Positions 9,299-16,499 of a stretch of 64,000 nucleotides of DNA are shown piece after piece. Source of the DNA: Erythrobacter tepidarius (GTDB lineage: Bacteria > Pseudomonadota > Alphaproteobacteria > Sphingomonadales > Sphingomonadaceae); the NCBI RefSeq assembly GCF_002155695.1, contig NZ_MUYJ01000001.1, positions 308,826 to 372,825 of the forward strand, written 5' to 3'. The notes under the pieces are model-generated. The model did no database searches and was not told where the DNA came from. It worked only from the letters and a program-made list of their open reading frames with translations. Positions within the stretch are counted from its first letter, which is position 1, and every line of letters starts with the position of its first letter. The position numbers and the translations under genes were made by a program.

Positions 9299-10597
9299 AT
9301 GCGTGCGACGCTTTACCTGTCCGGCCCCACGACGGCCCCTTCGCAAGCGCTCAAGCGCTCGCTTGGCGGCGCGGCGCTCGCGCTCGCGCTGCTCGGCGGT
9401 AGCTATGCGCTGCTGGCGCAGGTCGCGGGCGAGCGCGGGATTGCGCCCACCGCCGCGAGCGCGGATATCGAGGTCAAGGGCATCAGCGTCGATGTGACCG
9501 CCGATAGCGCCGAGGAAGCTCGCACCAAGGGCTGGCGCGAGGCGCAGCGCAAGGCCTGGGCGAAAGTGGGCGGCCCGAAGCTCGCCGACGGCCAGCTCGA
9601 CGGCCTCGTCTCGGCCATCGTGATCGAGCGTGAGCAGCTTGGCCCCAGGCGCTACATCGCCACGCTCGGCGTGGTGTTCGATCGCCAGCGGGCCAGCGGC
9701 TATCTCGGCGGGGCGCAGCAGGCCGCGCGTTCGGCCCCGATGCTGCTTATCCCGGTCGAGGTGAGCGGCGGGGCCTATACCACCTTCGAACAGCGCAACG
9801 CCTGGCAGCGCGCCTGGGCCGAGTTCAACCCCGGCACCAGCCGCATCAACTATGTTCGCCCGAGCGGGGCGGGGGGCGATTCGCTGCTGATCAACTTCGG
9901 CCAGACCGCAAGGCATAGCCGGGTGTGGTGGCGCTCGACGCTTGATCAGTATGGTGCATCGGATGCGCTGATGGCCTTCGCGCGGCTCGATCACCAGTTT
10001 CCCGGTGGGCCGGTGAGCGGCACCTTCACGGCACGCTACGGCCCTGACAGCCGCCCGCTCGGACGTTTCACCCTCAAGGCTGCCGGCCCGGACGAACTGC
10101 CCGCCATGCTCGCCAAAGCGGTCGAGCGGATGGATGCAATCTTCACCGCTGCCCTCGAAAGCGGCAAGCTCAGACCCGATCCGACATTGCGGCTCGGCGG
10201 CAGCGGCGAGATCGATCCGGCCATCGCCCGCCTGATCGAGATTGGCCGTGCGGTGCGGGCGCGCTCGGCGGCGGCGGCAGCAGCAGCAGCAGCAGCGGCG
10301 GCTACGGCGCCGGGGATCGCGGTCCAGCCGGTGACCGGGGGTGCGCCGGGCGAGGTCGCGGTGCGCAACATCGTGGTCCAGTTCGCCACGCCCGACGCCG
10401 GCGCCTTCGACAGTGCGCTCGGCGCAGTGCGGGGGACTGCCGGCGTGCGCGGCGTGGGCGTCACCAGCACCGCAATCGGCGGCACCTCGGTCATGAGCGT
10501 GAGCTTTGCCGGATCCCTCGAAGAACTCGCCGCCGCGCTCGAAGCGCGCGGATTTGCGGTGCGGCGGGGGGCTAACGCGCTAGCCATCAGCCGTTGA
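9299..10597 (+). CDS. DUF2066 domain protein
   Basis: A 432-aa exported or membrane-anchored protein. An N-terminal hydrophobic stretch (about residues 22-41) is followed by the DUF2066 region ([20 protein letters not shown], then [20 protein letters not shown]). A Gly/Ala-rich linker with a run of about 12 alanines, encoded by GCG/GCA triplets near 10266-10303, leads to a C-terminal module. The function is not established. In many proteobacteria DUF2066 genes sit beside purM and hda, which fits here. The start ATG at 9299 precedes the signal region. The stop is 11 nt before the hdaA start. Confidence 0.8.
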   Translation: MRATLYLSGPTTAPSQALKRSLGGAALALALLGGSYALLAQVAGERGIAPTAASADIEVKGISVDVTADSAEEARTKGWREAQRKAWAKVGGPKLADGQLDGLVSAIVIEREQLGPRRYIATLGVVFDRQRASGYLGGAQQAARSAPMLLIPVEVSGGAYTTFEQRNAWQRAWAEFNPGTSRINYVRPSGAGGDSLLINFGQTARHSRVWWRSTLDQYGASDALMAFARLDHQFPGGPVSGTFTARYGPDSRPLGRFTLKAAGPDELPAMLAKAVERMDAIFTAALESGKLRPDPTLRLGGSGEIDPAIARLIEIGRAVRARSAAAAAAAAAAAATAPGIAVQPVTGGAPGEVAVRNIVVQFATPDAGAFDSALGAVRGTAGVRGVGVTSTAIGGTSVMSVSFAGSLEELAAALEARGFAVRRGANALAISR

Positions 10598-10608
10598 GGG
10601 CCGCGCGC

Positions 10609-11268
10609 ATGAGCCGCCCGTCGCCGTCCCAGATCGCCCTGCCGCTTGCGGTCCGCAGAACGTCTCAGGCGCAGCGGATCATCGTTGGCGCGGCCAATGC
10701 TCACGTGATCGAAGCCTTGCGGGATCCCTTGGGCTGGCCTTTCCATGTCGCCGTGCTTACCGGTCCGCCGCGTTCGGGCAAGTCGCTGCTGGGGCGCTGG
10801 GCGCAGGGTCTGGCCGGCGAGGACGCGCTGGAGGTGATCGACGATGCCGAGACGATCGATGAAACCGAACTGTTCCACCGCTGGAACGCGGTGCAGCAGG
10901 GCGGATCGCGGGAGGGCGCGGCCCTGCTGATCGTCGCCAATGCCGCCGAGGAGAGCGGCGGCTGGCGAATCGCGCTGCCCGATCTCGCCTCGCGCATCGG
11001 CGCTTCGCTCCATGTCGAAGTCGGCACGCCCGATGATTCCTTTGCCGCCGACCTGCTCCGCGCCCATGCCGAGGCGCGCGGCCTCAGTCTGCCCGAGGGG
11101 GCGGCCGAATATCTCATCCCCCGCACCACCCGCAGCTTTGCCGCGATCGAGACGCTGGTGGCGACAATCGACCGGATCTCCCTTGAACGTCAGACCCCTG
11201 CCACCATGTCAGTGTGGCGCGCCGCGCTCGAGGCCCTGCACGGGCCGGAGCAGAGCCGACTGTTCTGA
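10609..11268 (+). CDS. hdaA: HdaA-type DnaA regulatory ATPase homologue
   Basis: A 219-aa protein related to the DnaA AAA+ domain, resembling alphaproteobacterial HdaA, which with the beta clamp stimulates DnaA-ATP hydrolysis and limits re-initiation. The N-terminus SQIALPL resembles a clamp-binding QxxLxL motif. Walker A is TGPPRSGKS at 51-59; Walker B is weak (LEVIDDAETID). The C-terminal half keeps a DnaA-like lid (SRIGASLHVEVGTPDD). The ATG at 10609 is chosen over a TTG at 10594 that overlaps the DUF2066 stop. Confidence 0.82.
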   Translation: MSRPSPSQIALPLAVRRTSQAQRIIVGAANAHVIEALRDPLGWPFHVAVLTGPPRSGKSLLGRWAQGLAGEDALEVIDDAETIDETELFHRWNAVQQGGSREGAALLIVANAAEESGGWRIALPDLASRIGASLHVEVGTPDDSFAADLLRAHAEARGLSLPEGAAEYLIPRTTRSFAAIETLVATIDRISLERQTPATMSVWRAALEALHGPEQSRLF

Positions 11269-11313
11269 TTATCGTGAGTTGCATCGCGCAGGGTTTGGTG
11301 GGAATTTGAAGCC

Positions 11314-12045
11314 ATGTTCGAGCGCCTGATCAGCTACCTTGACTCGGTTCGGGCGCGTGACCCCGCGCCGCGTTCGCGCTGGGAAATCCTGCTCTATCCG
11401 GGCGTGTGGGCGCTGGGCTTCCACCGCGTGGCGCACTGGCTGTTCGAGGCGAAGCTCTATTTCCTTGCGCGTTTCGTGAACCACTTCTCGCGGCTGCTGA
11501 CCGCGATCGACATCCATCCCGGCGCAAGGATCGGGAAGAACTTCTTCATCGATCACGGCTTCACCGTGATCGGCGAGACTGCTGAGATCGGCGACAACGT
11601 GACGATCTACCAATGCGTCACGCTGGGCGGCGCCAATCCGACCAACGGCAAGGGCGGCAAGCGCCACCCGACGCTGAAGGACAATGTCATCATCGGTTCG
11701 GGCGCGCAGATCATCGGGCCGATTGTGGTGGGCGAGCGGGCGCGGGTCGGGGCCAATGCGGTTGTGACCGAGGACGTGCCGGCGGGGGCGACCATGATCG
11801 GGCTCAAGGCGCGCTCGACGCTGATGCCGGCGGAGCAGTGGCTGCGCGAATTCATCCCTTACGGAACGCCGTGCGACGATCCGCCCTGCGATGATCAGGG
11901 CCGTCCGCGCCGCGACTGCGTCGAAAAGCTCGAAGGCGAAGTGGCGGCCCTGCGCGAGGAACTGGAGGCGATGAAGGCGCTGCTGGCCGAGCGCGCGCCG
12001 CCGGTGCCCGCGGTGCGGCGGCGCAAGAGCGGAACCGAAGATTGA
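11314..12045 (+). CDS. cysE: serine O-acetyltransferase
   Basis: Makes O-acetylserine from serine and acetyl-CoA, the first committed step of cysteine synthesis. The 243-aa protein has the short CysE/EpsC layout: a helical N-terminus (WALGFHRVAHWLFEAKLYF), then left-handed beta-helix hexapeptides (IDIHPGARIGKNFFIDHGF, VIGETAEIGDNVTIYQCVTL, VVGERARVGANAVV). The catalytic-type His-Asp pair lies around IDIHP and IDHG. The last 60 residues are charged and partly coiled-coil. Its stop overlaps the TTG start of the next gene. Confidence 0.92.
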   Translation: MFERLISYLDSVRARDPAPRSRWEILLYPGVWALGFHRVAHWLFEAKLYFLARFVNHFSRLLTAIDIHPGARIGKNFFIDHGFTVIGETAEIGDNVTIYQCVTLGGANPTNGKGGKRHPTLKDNVIIGSGAQIIGPIVVGERARVGANAVVTEDVPAGATMIGLKARSTLMPAEQWLREFIPYGTPCDDPPCDDQGRPRRDCVEKLEGEVAALREELEAMKALLAERAPPVPAVRRRKSGTED

Positions 12046-12410
12046 AGAATCCGGGACAAATCCCCGGAATTGCCGGACAGGTGGTGGCATTCCCTGGGCG
12101 CGGCGCAGATCAGGTCGGGTTCGAACGCGCCGAGCTGATGCGCATTCTCGACCTCTATGGCCGCATGGTCGCCGCCGGCGAATGGCGTGACTATGCGATG
12201 GATTTCACCCGCCACGCGGCCAGCTTCGCCGCTTTCCGGCGCACCGCCGAACGCCCGCAGGCGCGGCTGGAAAAACGCCCGGCGCTACGCGGCAAGCAGG
12301 GCATGTGGACACTTTTCGGTGAACACGGCCAGGTCTTGAAGCGCGGCCATGATCTCGCCGCGGTGCTCGCCCCGATGGAGCGGCGGCTGCTCAAGGCGGT
12401 GGAGGACTAG
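12042..12410 (+). CDS. DUF2794 domain protein
   Basis: A 122-aa protein of the alphaproteobacterial DUF2794 family, recognised from the core FERAELMRILDLYGRMVAAG, EWRDYAMDF, SFAAFRRTAERP and KRGHDLAAVL. The function is unknown. The upstream limit is a TTG at 12042 that overlaps the cysE stop (TTGA). A GTG at about 12081 (VVAFPG) is a possible later start and would still keep the whole domain. The overlap suggests translational coupling to cysE. Confidence 0.78.
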   Translation: MKNPGQIPGIAGQVVAFPGRGADQVGFERAELMRILDLYGRMVAAGEWRDYAMDFTRHAASFAAFRRTAERPQARLEKRPALRGKQGMWTLFGEHGQVLKRGHDLAAVLAPMERRLLKAVED

Positions 12411-12429
12411 CGCGCTTGCCAAAGCAAGC

Positions 12430-12456
12430 GGCCCGCCCCCTTGCGGGGACGGGCCT
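12430..12456 (+). terminator. GC-rich hairpin between DUF2794 and SDR genes
   Basis: GGCCCGCCCC, a 4-nt loop (CTTG), then CGGGGACGGGCC, a stem with one bulged A. It lies 19 nt after the DUF2794 stop and 25 nt before the convergent SDR stop. The T run is poor on both strands, so it may be bidirectional and only moderately efficient. Confidence 0.6.
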
Positions 12457-12481
12457 TGCTCAAACCGCGCGCTAGGCGCGA

Positions 12482-13411
12482 TTACCCGCGCGCGCTCGAC
12501 GGGCCGGTGCCGGTGACCTTCTGCATCGCCTTGAGGATATTGGCCGACTGCTCGCTGCCCGATTGCGGGGCGAGGAGGTTGGTGAAGGAGCTGATTTCCT
12601 CCCAGTGCGCCGCGAAGCCTTCGACGGTGCGTTCGCTTTCCGGCAGCCATACGGCCTCGTTCATCACCGTCCAAGCGGAGTGGAACCCGCCCGCGCCCGC
12701 GCCCACGATCGCATTGGTCGGGGCGTCGTCGCTGACGAGGAACAGCGCGGCCGGCACGACGTTTTCCGGCGCGAAGAGCTTAAAGGCCTCTTCAGGGAAG
12801 AGGTCTTCGGTCATGCGGGTGCCCGCGACCGGCGAGAGGGTGTTGACGCGCACATTGTACTTTGCACCTTCGAGCGCCAGCGTCTTGGTGAGGCCGGCCA
12901 GACCCAGCTTGGCCGCGCCATAGTTGGCCTGGCCGAAATTGCCGAACAGCCCGGTCGACGATGCGGTCATCAGGACGCGGCCATAGCCCTGCTCGCGGAA
13001 GGTTTCCCAGGCAGCCTTGGTGGCAAAGGCCGAGCCGGTGAGATGCACCTTGACGACGAACTCAAAGTCAGCCGGCTCCATCTTGGCGAAGGTCTTGTCG
13101 CGCAGCACGCCGGCATTGTTGATCAGGATGTGCACGCCGCCCCATTTCTGCTTGGCATCGGCGACCATCTTTTCCATCTGTTCGAATTCGGTGACCGAAG
13201 CGCCGTTGGCCATCGCCTCGCCGCCCATCGCCTCGATTTCGGCGACAACCTGAGCGGCGGCATCCGATGTGCCCGTCCCGTCGCGCGCGCCGCCGAGGTC
13301 GTTGACCACGACCTTCGCCCCGCGGCGGGCGAGTTCGAGAGCGTAGGCCTTGCCGAGTCCGCCGCCGGCACCGGTGACGATGGCGACCTTGTCCTTGAAG
13401 CTGATGCTCAT
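12482..13411 (-). CDS. SDR dehydrogenase, MFE-2-like 3-hydroxyacyl-CoA type
   Basis: A 309-aa short-chain dehydrogenase. The cofactor loop is TGAGGGLG (13-20), NNAG is at 98-101, and the catalytic set is S151/S152, Y164 and K168 (YGAAK). The N-terminus [20 protein letters not shown] and the extended length resemble the (R)-3-hydroxyacyl-CoA dehydrogenase part of peroxisomal multifunctional enzyme type 2, so a role in acyl-CoA (fatty acid or sterol side-chain) breakdown is likely. The substrate is not proven. A perfect 7-2-7 palindrome lies 33 nt upstream of the start and may be its operator. Confidence 0.85.
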   Translation of the reverse strand: MSISFKDKVAIVTGAGGGLGKAYALELARRGAKVVVNDLGGARDGTGTSDAAAQVVAEIEAMGGEAMANGASVTEFEQMEKMVADAKQKWGGVHILINNAGVLRDKTFAKMEPADFEFVVKVHLTGSAFATKAAWETFREQGYGRVLMTASSTGLFGNFGQANYGAAKLGLAGLTKTLALEGAKYNVRVNTLSPVAGTRMTEDLFPEEAFKLFAPENVVPAALFLVSDDAPTNAIVGAGAGGFHSAWTVMNEAVWLPESERTVEGFAAHWEEISSFTNLLAPQSGSEQSANILKAMQKVTGTGPSSARG

Positions 13412-13443
13412 GCGTGTTCTCCTGTGGTTGCGACGCGGCGCGG

Positions 13444-13459
13444 TTTACGCCTGCGTAAA
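13444..13459. promoter_or_regulatory. palindrome TTTACGC-CT-GCGTAAA upstream of SDR gene
   Basis: A perfect 7-2-7 inverted repeat 33 nt upstream of the SDR start. Its half-sites (TTTACG / CGTAAA) are reminiscent of operators used by regulators of acyl-CoA and branched-chain degradation in proteobacteria. Which protein binds it, and whether any does, is inference. Confidence 0.45.
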
Positions 13460-13536
13460 GCGGAATTGCGGGCGCTGCGTGGCACTTTCGCGCGGCCCAT
13501 GCAACAGCCGAACTGACAGGGGCGCTTGCCGTAGGG

Positions 13537-14232
13537 TCAGACGGCGCGAGAAAGGCCTGCCAGCGCGGGAATGAGGGCATCGAACGAATCGATCTCGGCA
13601 TCCGCGCCCAGATCATGGGCTGGAAGGTCGCAATAGCCATAGGCCGCTGCCACCACCGGAACCCCGGCGGCCCTGGCAGCGCGCACGTCATAGCTCGAAT
13701 CGCCGACGAACACGAATCGCCCTGCTTCGGTTGCCTCGCGCGCCTTGAGCAAGGGGGCAGGGTGGGGCTTGGCGAGGAATTGCCCGTCCTCGCCCTTGCC
13801 CAGCGAATCCCCGCCGATCACGGTCTCGAAGGCATCGATCAGATCGAGCTGGGTAAGAACGGCGCGCGCGAAGGCTTCGAACTTGTTGGTGACCACCGCC
13901 ATGCGCACACCCTGTGAGGCAAGCTCCGCCAAGGCCTCGCGCACGCCGGGGTAGGGGACGGTGTGAACCGCATTGTTCGCCTCGTAATAGCCGAGCATCG
14001 CCTTGTAGAGCCGCTTGAACTCGTCCTCCGGCAGACCCCCTTGTGCCTCGATCGCCCGGGCGAGCATGATCTTGGCCCCGCCGCCGATCAGGTCCTTGCT
14101 CGTTTCCACTGGCACCTCGGCAAAGCCGCCGAGCCGGAGGGCATGGTTCACCGCCGCCCCAAGATCGCGGAAGGTATCGAGCAAGGTGCCGTCGAGGTCG
14201 AAGCCGATAGCGTCGAATGGAATCTTGATCAT
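13537..14232 (-). CDS. gph: phosphoglycolate phosphatase (HAD)
   Basis: A 231-aa HAD-superfamily phosphatase. Motif I is FDLDGTLLDT with nucleophile D12 and acid D14. Motif II is the Thr/Ser in MAVVTNKFEA. The motif III lysine lies in LAKPHPAPLL, and motif IV is FVGDSSYDVRAARAAG. The overall pattern matches Gph, which clears 2-phosphoglycolate formed by DNA repair or oxygenation. It is divergent from glmU, 75 nt apart. Other small-phosphate HAD specificities cannot be excluded from sequence. Confidence 0.88.
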   Translation of the reverse strand: MIKIPFDAIGFDLDGTLLDTFRDLGAAVNHALRLGGFAEVPVETSKDLIGGGAKIMLARAIEAQGGLPEDEFKRLYKAMLGYYEANNAVHTVPYPGVREALAELASQGVRMAVVTNKFEAFARAVLTQLDLIDAFETVIGGDSLGKGEDGQFLAKPHPAPLLKAREATEAGRFVFVGDSSYDVRAARAAGVPVVAAAYGYCDLPAHDLGADAEIDSFDALIPALAGLSRAV

Positions 14233-14307
14233 GCTGGCGCGGTGGCGGAAGCTTCTTCAATCCGCAAGCATTTGCTGGCAGATGCGGCATCGCATAGAGG
14301 GTCCGAT

Positions 14308-15678
14308 ATGAACGACACCAGCCATCCCTTTGCCGCCATCATTCTTGCCGCCGGCAAGGGCACCCGCATGAAGAGCGACACCCATAAGGTGCTCCACAAG
14401 ATTGCCGGCCGTCCGATGCTCGAACATCTGATGGCGAGCGTCGCGCAGCTCGGGCCGGAACGGCTCGCGGTCGTGGTCGGTGCGGGGCGTGAGCAGATCG
14501 AAGCCGCGGTGGCGACCCGCGCCGCCATCTGCCTGCAGGAACCCCAGCTCGGCACCGGCCATGCGGTGCAGCAGGCCGAGGCCGCGCTGGCAGAGTTCTC
14601 GGGCGATGTGCTCGTTCTCTACGGCGATGTGCCCTTCGTGAAGGCTTCGACCATGCGTGCGATGCTCGAACGGCTCCATGCACCCGATCGCCCCGCGGTC
14701 GTGGTGCTCGGTTTCGAGCCGACCGATCCGCTCGCCTATGGCCGCATCATCGCCGATGACGCGGGCACGATCATCAAGATGGTCGAATACAAGGATGCCG
14801 ACCAGGGCGAGCGCGCCTGCCGCCTGTGCAATTCCGGCCTGCTGGCCGCACGCGCCGAGGATCTGTTCGCGCTGCTGCGCCGCGTCGGCAACGACAATGC
14901 CCAGGGCGAATACTATCTGCCCGACATCGTCAACATCGCGGTCGCCGATGGCTGCCCCTGCGCGGTGATCGTGGCGGACAGCGCGGACGAGGTGGCAGGC
15001 ATCAACTCCCGTGCCGAGCTTGCCGCCGCGGAAGCCCGCTGGCAGGCGGCGCGACGGCTTCAGGCGATGGATGAAGGCGCAACCCTGATTGCCCCCGACA
15101 CGGTGTTTTTCGCCTATGACACGGTGCTGGGCCGCGATGTCACGATCGAGCCCAACGTGTTCTTCGGCCCCGGTGTGATCGTCGCGGACAAGGTGCTGAT
15201 CCGCGCCAACAGCCACATCGAGGGCGCAACCATCGGCACCGGCGTCAAGGTTGGCCCGTTTGCGCGCCTGCGCCCCGGCACGGTGCTGGAGGAAGGCAGC
15301 TTCATCGGCAATTTCGTTGAAGTGAAGAACGCGGTGATGGCGCCGGGAGCCAAGGCCAGCCACCTGACCTATCTGGGCGATGCCACCATCGGTGCCGGCG
15401 CGAATATCGGCGCGGGTACGATCACCTGCAATTACGATGGCTACTTCAAGTACAAGACCGTGATCGGCGAGCGCGCCTTCATCGGCTCGAACTCGGCGCT
15501 GGTCGCGCCGGTCACGATCGGTGCGGATGCGATCGTCGCGGCGGGCTCCACGGTCAGCCGCGATGTCGCCCCCGGAGAGCTGCGCATGGTGCGCGCCGAG
15601 CAGCTGGTGAAACCCGGCTGGGCCGACCGCTTCCACGACGCGATGAAGAAGAAGAAGGCGGCGGAGAAGAAGGGGTGA
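14308..15678 (+). CDS. glmU: bifunctional GlmU (UDP-GlcNAc synthesis)
   Basis: Makes UDP-N-acetylglucosamine, precursor of peptidoglycan and LPS. Of its 456 aa, the N-terminal uridyltransferase carries AAIILAAGKGTRMKSDTHK and the C-terminal acetyltransferase is a left-handed beta-helix (GVKVGPFARLRPGTVL, EVKNAVMAPGAKASHLTYL, GAGTITCNYDGYFKYKT). The start ATG at 14308 is chosen because family similarity begins there; the longer frame to 13963 is antisense to gph. The stop overlaps the GTG of the next gene. Confidence 0.97.
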   Translation: MNDTSHPFAAIILAAGKGTRMKSDTHKVLHKIAGRPMLEHLMASVAQLGPERLAVVVGAGREQIEAAVATRAAICLQEPQLGTGHAVQQAEAALAEFSGDVLVLYGDVPFVKASTMRAMLERLHAPDRPAVVVLGFEPTDPLAYGRIIADDAGTIIKMVEYKDADQGERACRLCNSGLLAARAEDLFALLRRVGNDNAQGEYYLPDIVNIAVADGCPCAVIVADSADEVAGINSRAELAAAEARWQAARRLQAMDEGATLIAPDTVFFAYDTVLGRDVTIEPNVFFGPGVIVADKVLIRANSHIEGATIGTGVKVGPFARLRPGTVLEEGSFIGNFVEVKNAVMAPGAKASHLTYLGDATIGAGANIGAGTITCNYDGYFKYKTVIGERAFIGSNSALVAPVTIGADAIVAAGSTVSRDVAPGELRMVRAEQLVKPGWADRFHDAMKKKKAAEKKG

Positions 15679-15950
15679 GCGAGGATCTCGCCCCGCTCAC
15701 TTGCTGGCTGTGCGGCCGCACGCTGGGCAATATCGTCCAGTGGCATCACCCGGTTCCGAAATCCAAGAAAGGCAAGATCAAGGTGCCGGTGCACCCGATC
15801 TGTCACAAGACCATCCACGCCAACTTCACCAATAATGAACTGGCCCGGATCGGCGATGATGCGGGGGTGATCCGGGGCCACCCGGCGATCGCCAGATTCG
15901 TCAGCTGGATCGCGAACAAGCCCGCCGATTTCGATGCGCCGACGCGCTAG
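15675..15950 (+). CDS. small HNH-type zinc protein coupled to glmU
   Basis: A 91-aa protein with an HNH-nuclease-like pattern: CWLCGRTL, then IVQWHHPVPKSKKG, then HPICHKTIHANFTNNEL. The Cys pair and the later CH...H could hold a structural zinc, and the HH motif could be the metal-dependent catalytic core. The GTG start at 15675 overlaps the glmU stop (GTGA), so expression is probably coupled. The function is unknown. Small single-domain HNH proteins can be host genes as well as phage or intein remnants; base composition here matches its neighbours. Confidence 0.72.
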   Translation: MSEDLAPLTCWLCGRTLGNIVQWHHPVPKSKKGKIKVPVHPICHKTIHANFTNNELARIGDDAGVIRGHPAIARFVSWIANKPADFDAPTR

Positions 15951-15952
15951 CA

Positions 15953-16000
15953 CGCATCATGCGGAAAAGTGGGCACCGGTTTTCGGATCGACGTGATGCG
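15953..16000. repeat. alphaproteobacterial intergenic hairpin element
   Basis: A 48-bp imperfect inverted repeat bounded by CGCATCA and TGATGCG, with the core GCGGAAAAGTGGGCACCGG then TTTTCGG. From memory, the AAAAGTGGG-ACCGGTTTTCGG core is a widespread intergenic element in alphaproteobacteria (Rhizobiales, Caulobacterales and others). It lies between the HNH gene and the convergent SciP homologue and could act as a bidirectional transcription end. Only one copy was seen in this window. Confidence 0.6.
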
Positions 16001-16016
16001 GTAGCAGAAAGCGCGC

Positions 16017-16256
16017 TCAAGCCTCCTGTCGCGCCGCCTCGCCGCCGCCGGCGATGTAGTCGGCTTCCCACTGCTCAAACTCGCTGCGGCTCAGCAGGTA
16101 GCGTTTGCGCGCCTCGTGGAAGCTGATCGCCTGGTCGTGCACGGCGCGCACCACTTCGTCCTTGCGCGCCTTCGACCAGTGCACCCGATGATTGCGCGGC
16201 AGGTCATAGTAGCTCTTGATCGCATCGGCGATCGAAACATCTTTGGGATAAGCCAT
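16017..16256 (-). CDS. DUF1153 / SciP-like CtrA inhibitor
   Basis: A 79-aa protein of the DUF1153 family. The core is HRVHWSKARKDEVVRAVHDQ, then ISFHEARKRYLLSRSEFEQW, a helix-turn-helix resembling Caulobacter SciP. SciP binds DNA or the master regulator CtrA and blocks CtrA-activated transcription in the cell cycle. The N-terminus MAYPKDVSIADAIKSYYDLP differs from Caulobacter, so functional equivalence is inference. A CtrA-like box lies about 85 nt upstream. It is monocistronic, with S9 peptidase and its terminator upstream on the same strand. Confidence 0.82.
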   Translation of the reverse strand: MAYPKDVSIADAIKSYYDLPRNHRVHWSKARKDEVVRAVHDQAISFHEARKRYLLSRSEFEQWEADYIAGGGEAARQEA

Positions 16257-16338
16257 CGCTCGTGCTCCTCGTCATTCGTCACCGCCCCGATGAGCCAAGT
16301 CTTGACGGGCAGGCTTAACGAGTGGCTGCCGGGCGTGG

Positions 16339-16354
16339 TTAACCCGACGTTGAC
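16339..16354. promoter_or_regulatory. candidate CtrA box upstream of SciP homologue
   Basis: TTAACCCGACGTTGAC matches the CtrA consensus TTAA-N7-TTAAC at all positions except one (TTGAC for TTAAC). It is 83-98 nt upstream of the DUF1153 start. In Caulobacter sciP is CtrA-activated, so the placement is meaningful, but a single degenerate site can arise by chance. Confidence 0.45.
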
Positions 16355-16441
16355 ACCCTGCTGCGTGCCCCGCTTGCGACGAGCCGAGGGCAAAATGTCG
16401 GGATAATTGACACATGCCCGCGGTTACCTTTGTTATCTGAC

Positions 16442-16478
16442 AAAAAAGGGCGACTCTCTTGTCGGAGCCGCCCCTTTC
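16442..16478 (-). terminator. terminator of the S9 peptidase gene
   Basis: Read on the minus strand: AAAGGGGCGGCTC, a loop, GAGTCGCCC, then T6. It starts 22 nt past the S9 peptidase stop and has a good T run, a convincing intrinsic terminator isolating the peptidase from the SciP gene. Confidence 0.82.
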
Positions 16479-16499
16479 CTGCGCCTTGCGAGCGGCGGT

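Noticed and set aside
16315..16342. A second pair of TTAA half-sites before the SciP gene
   Set aside because: They are 20 bp apart, not the 7 bp required of a CtrA box.
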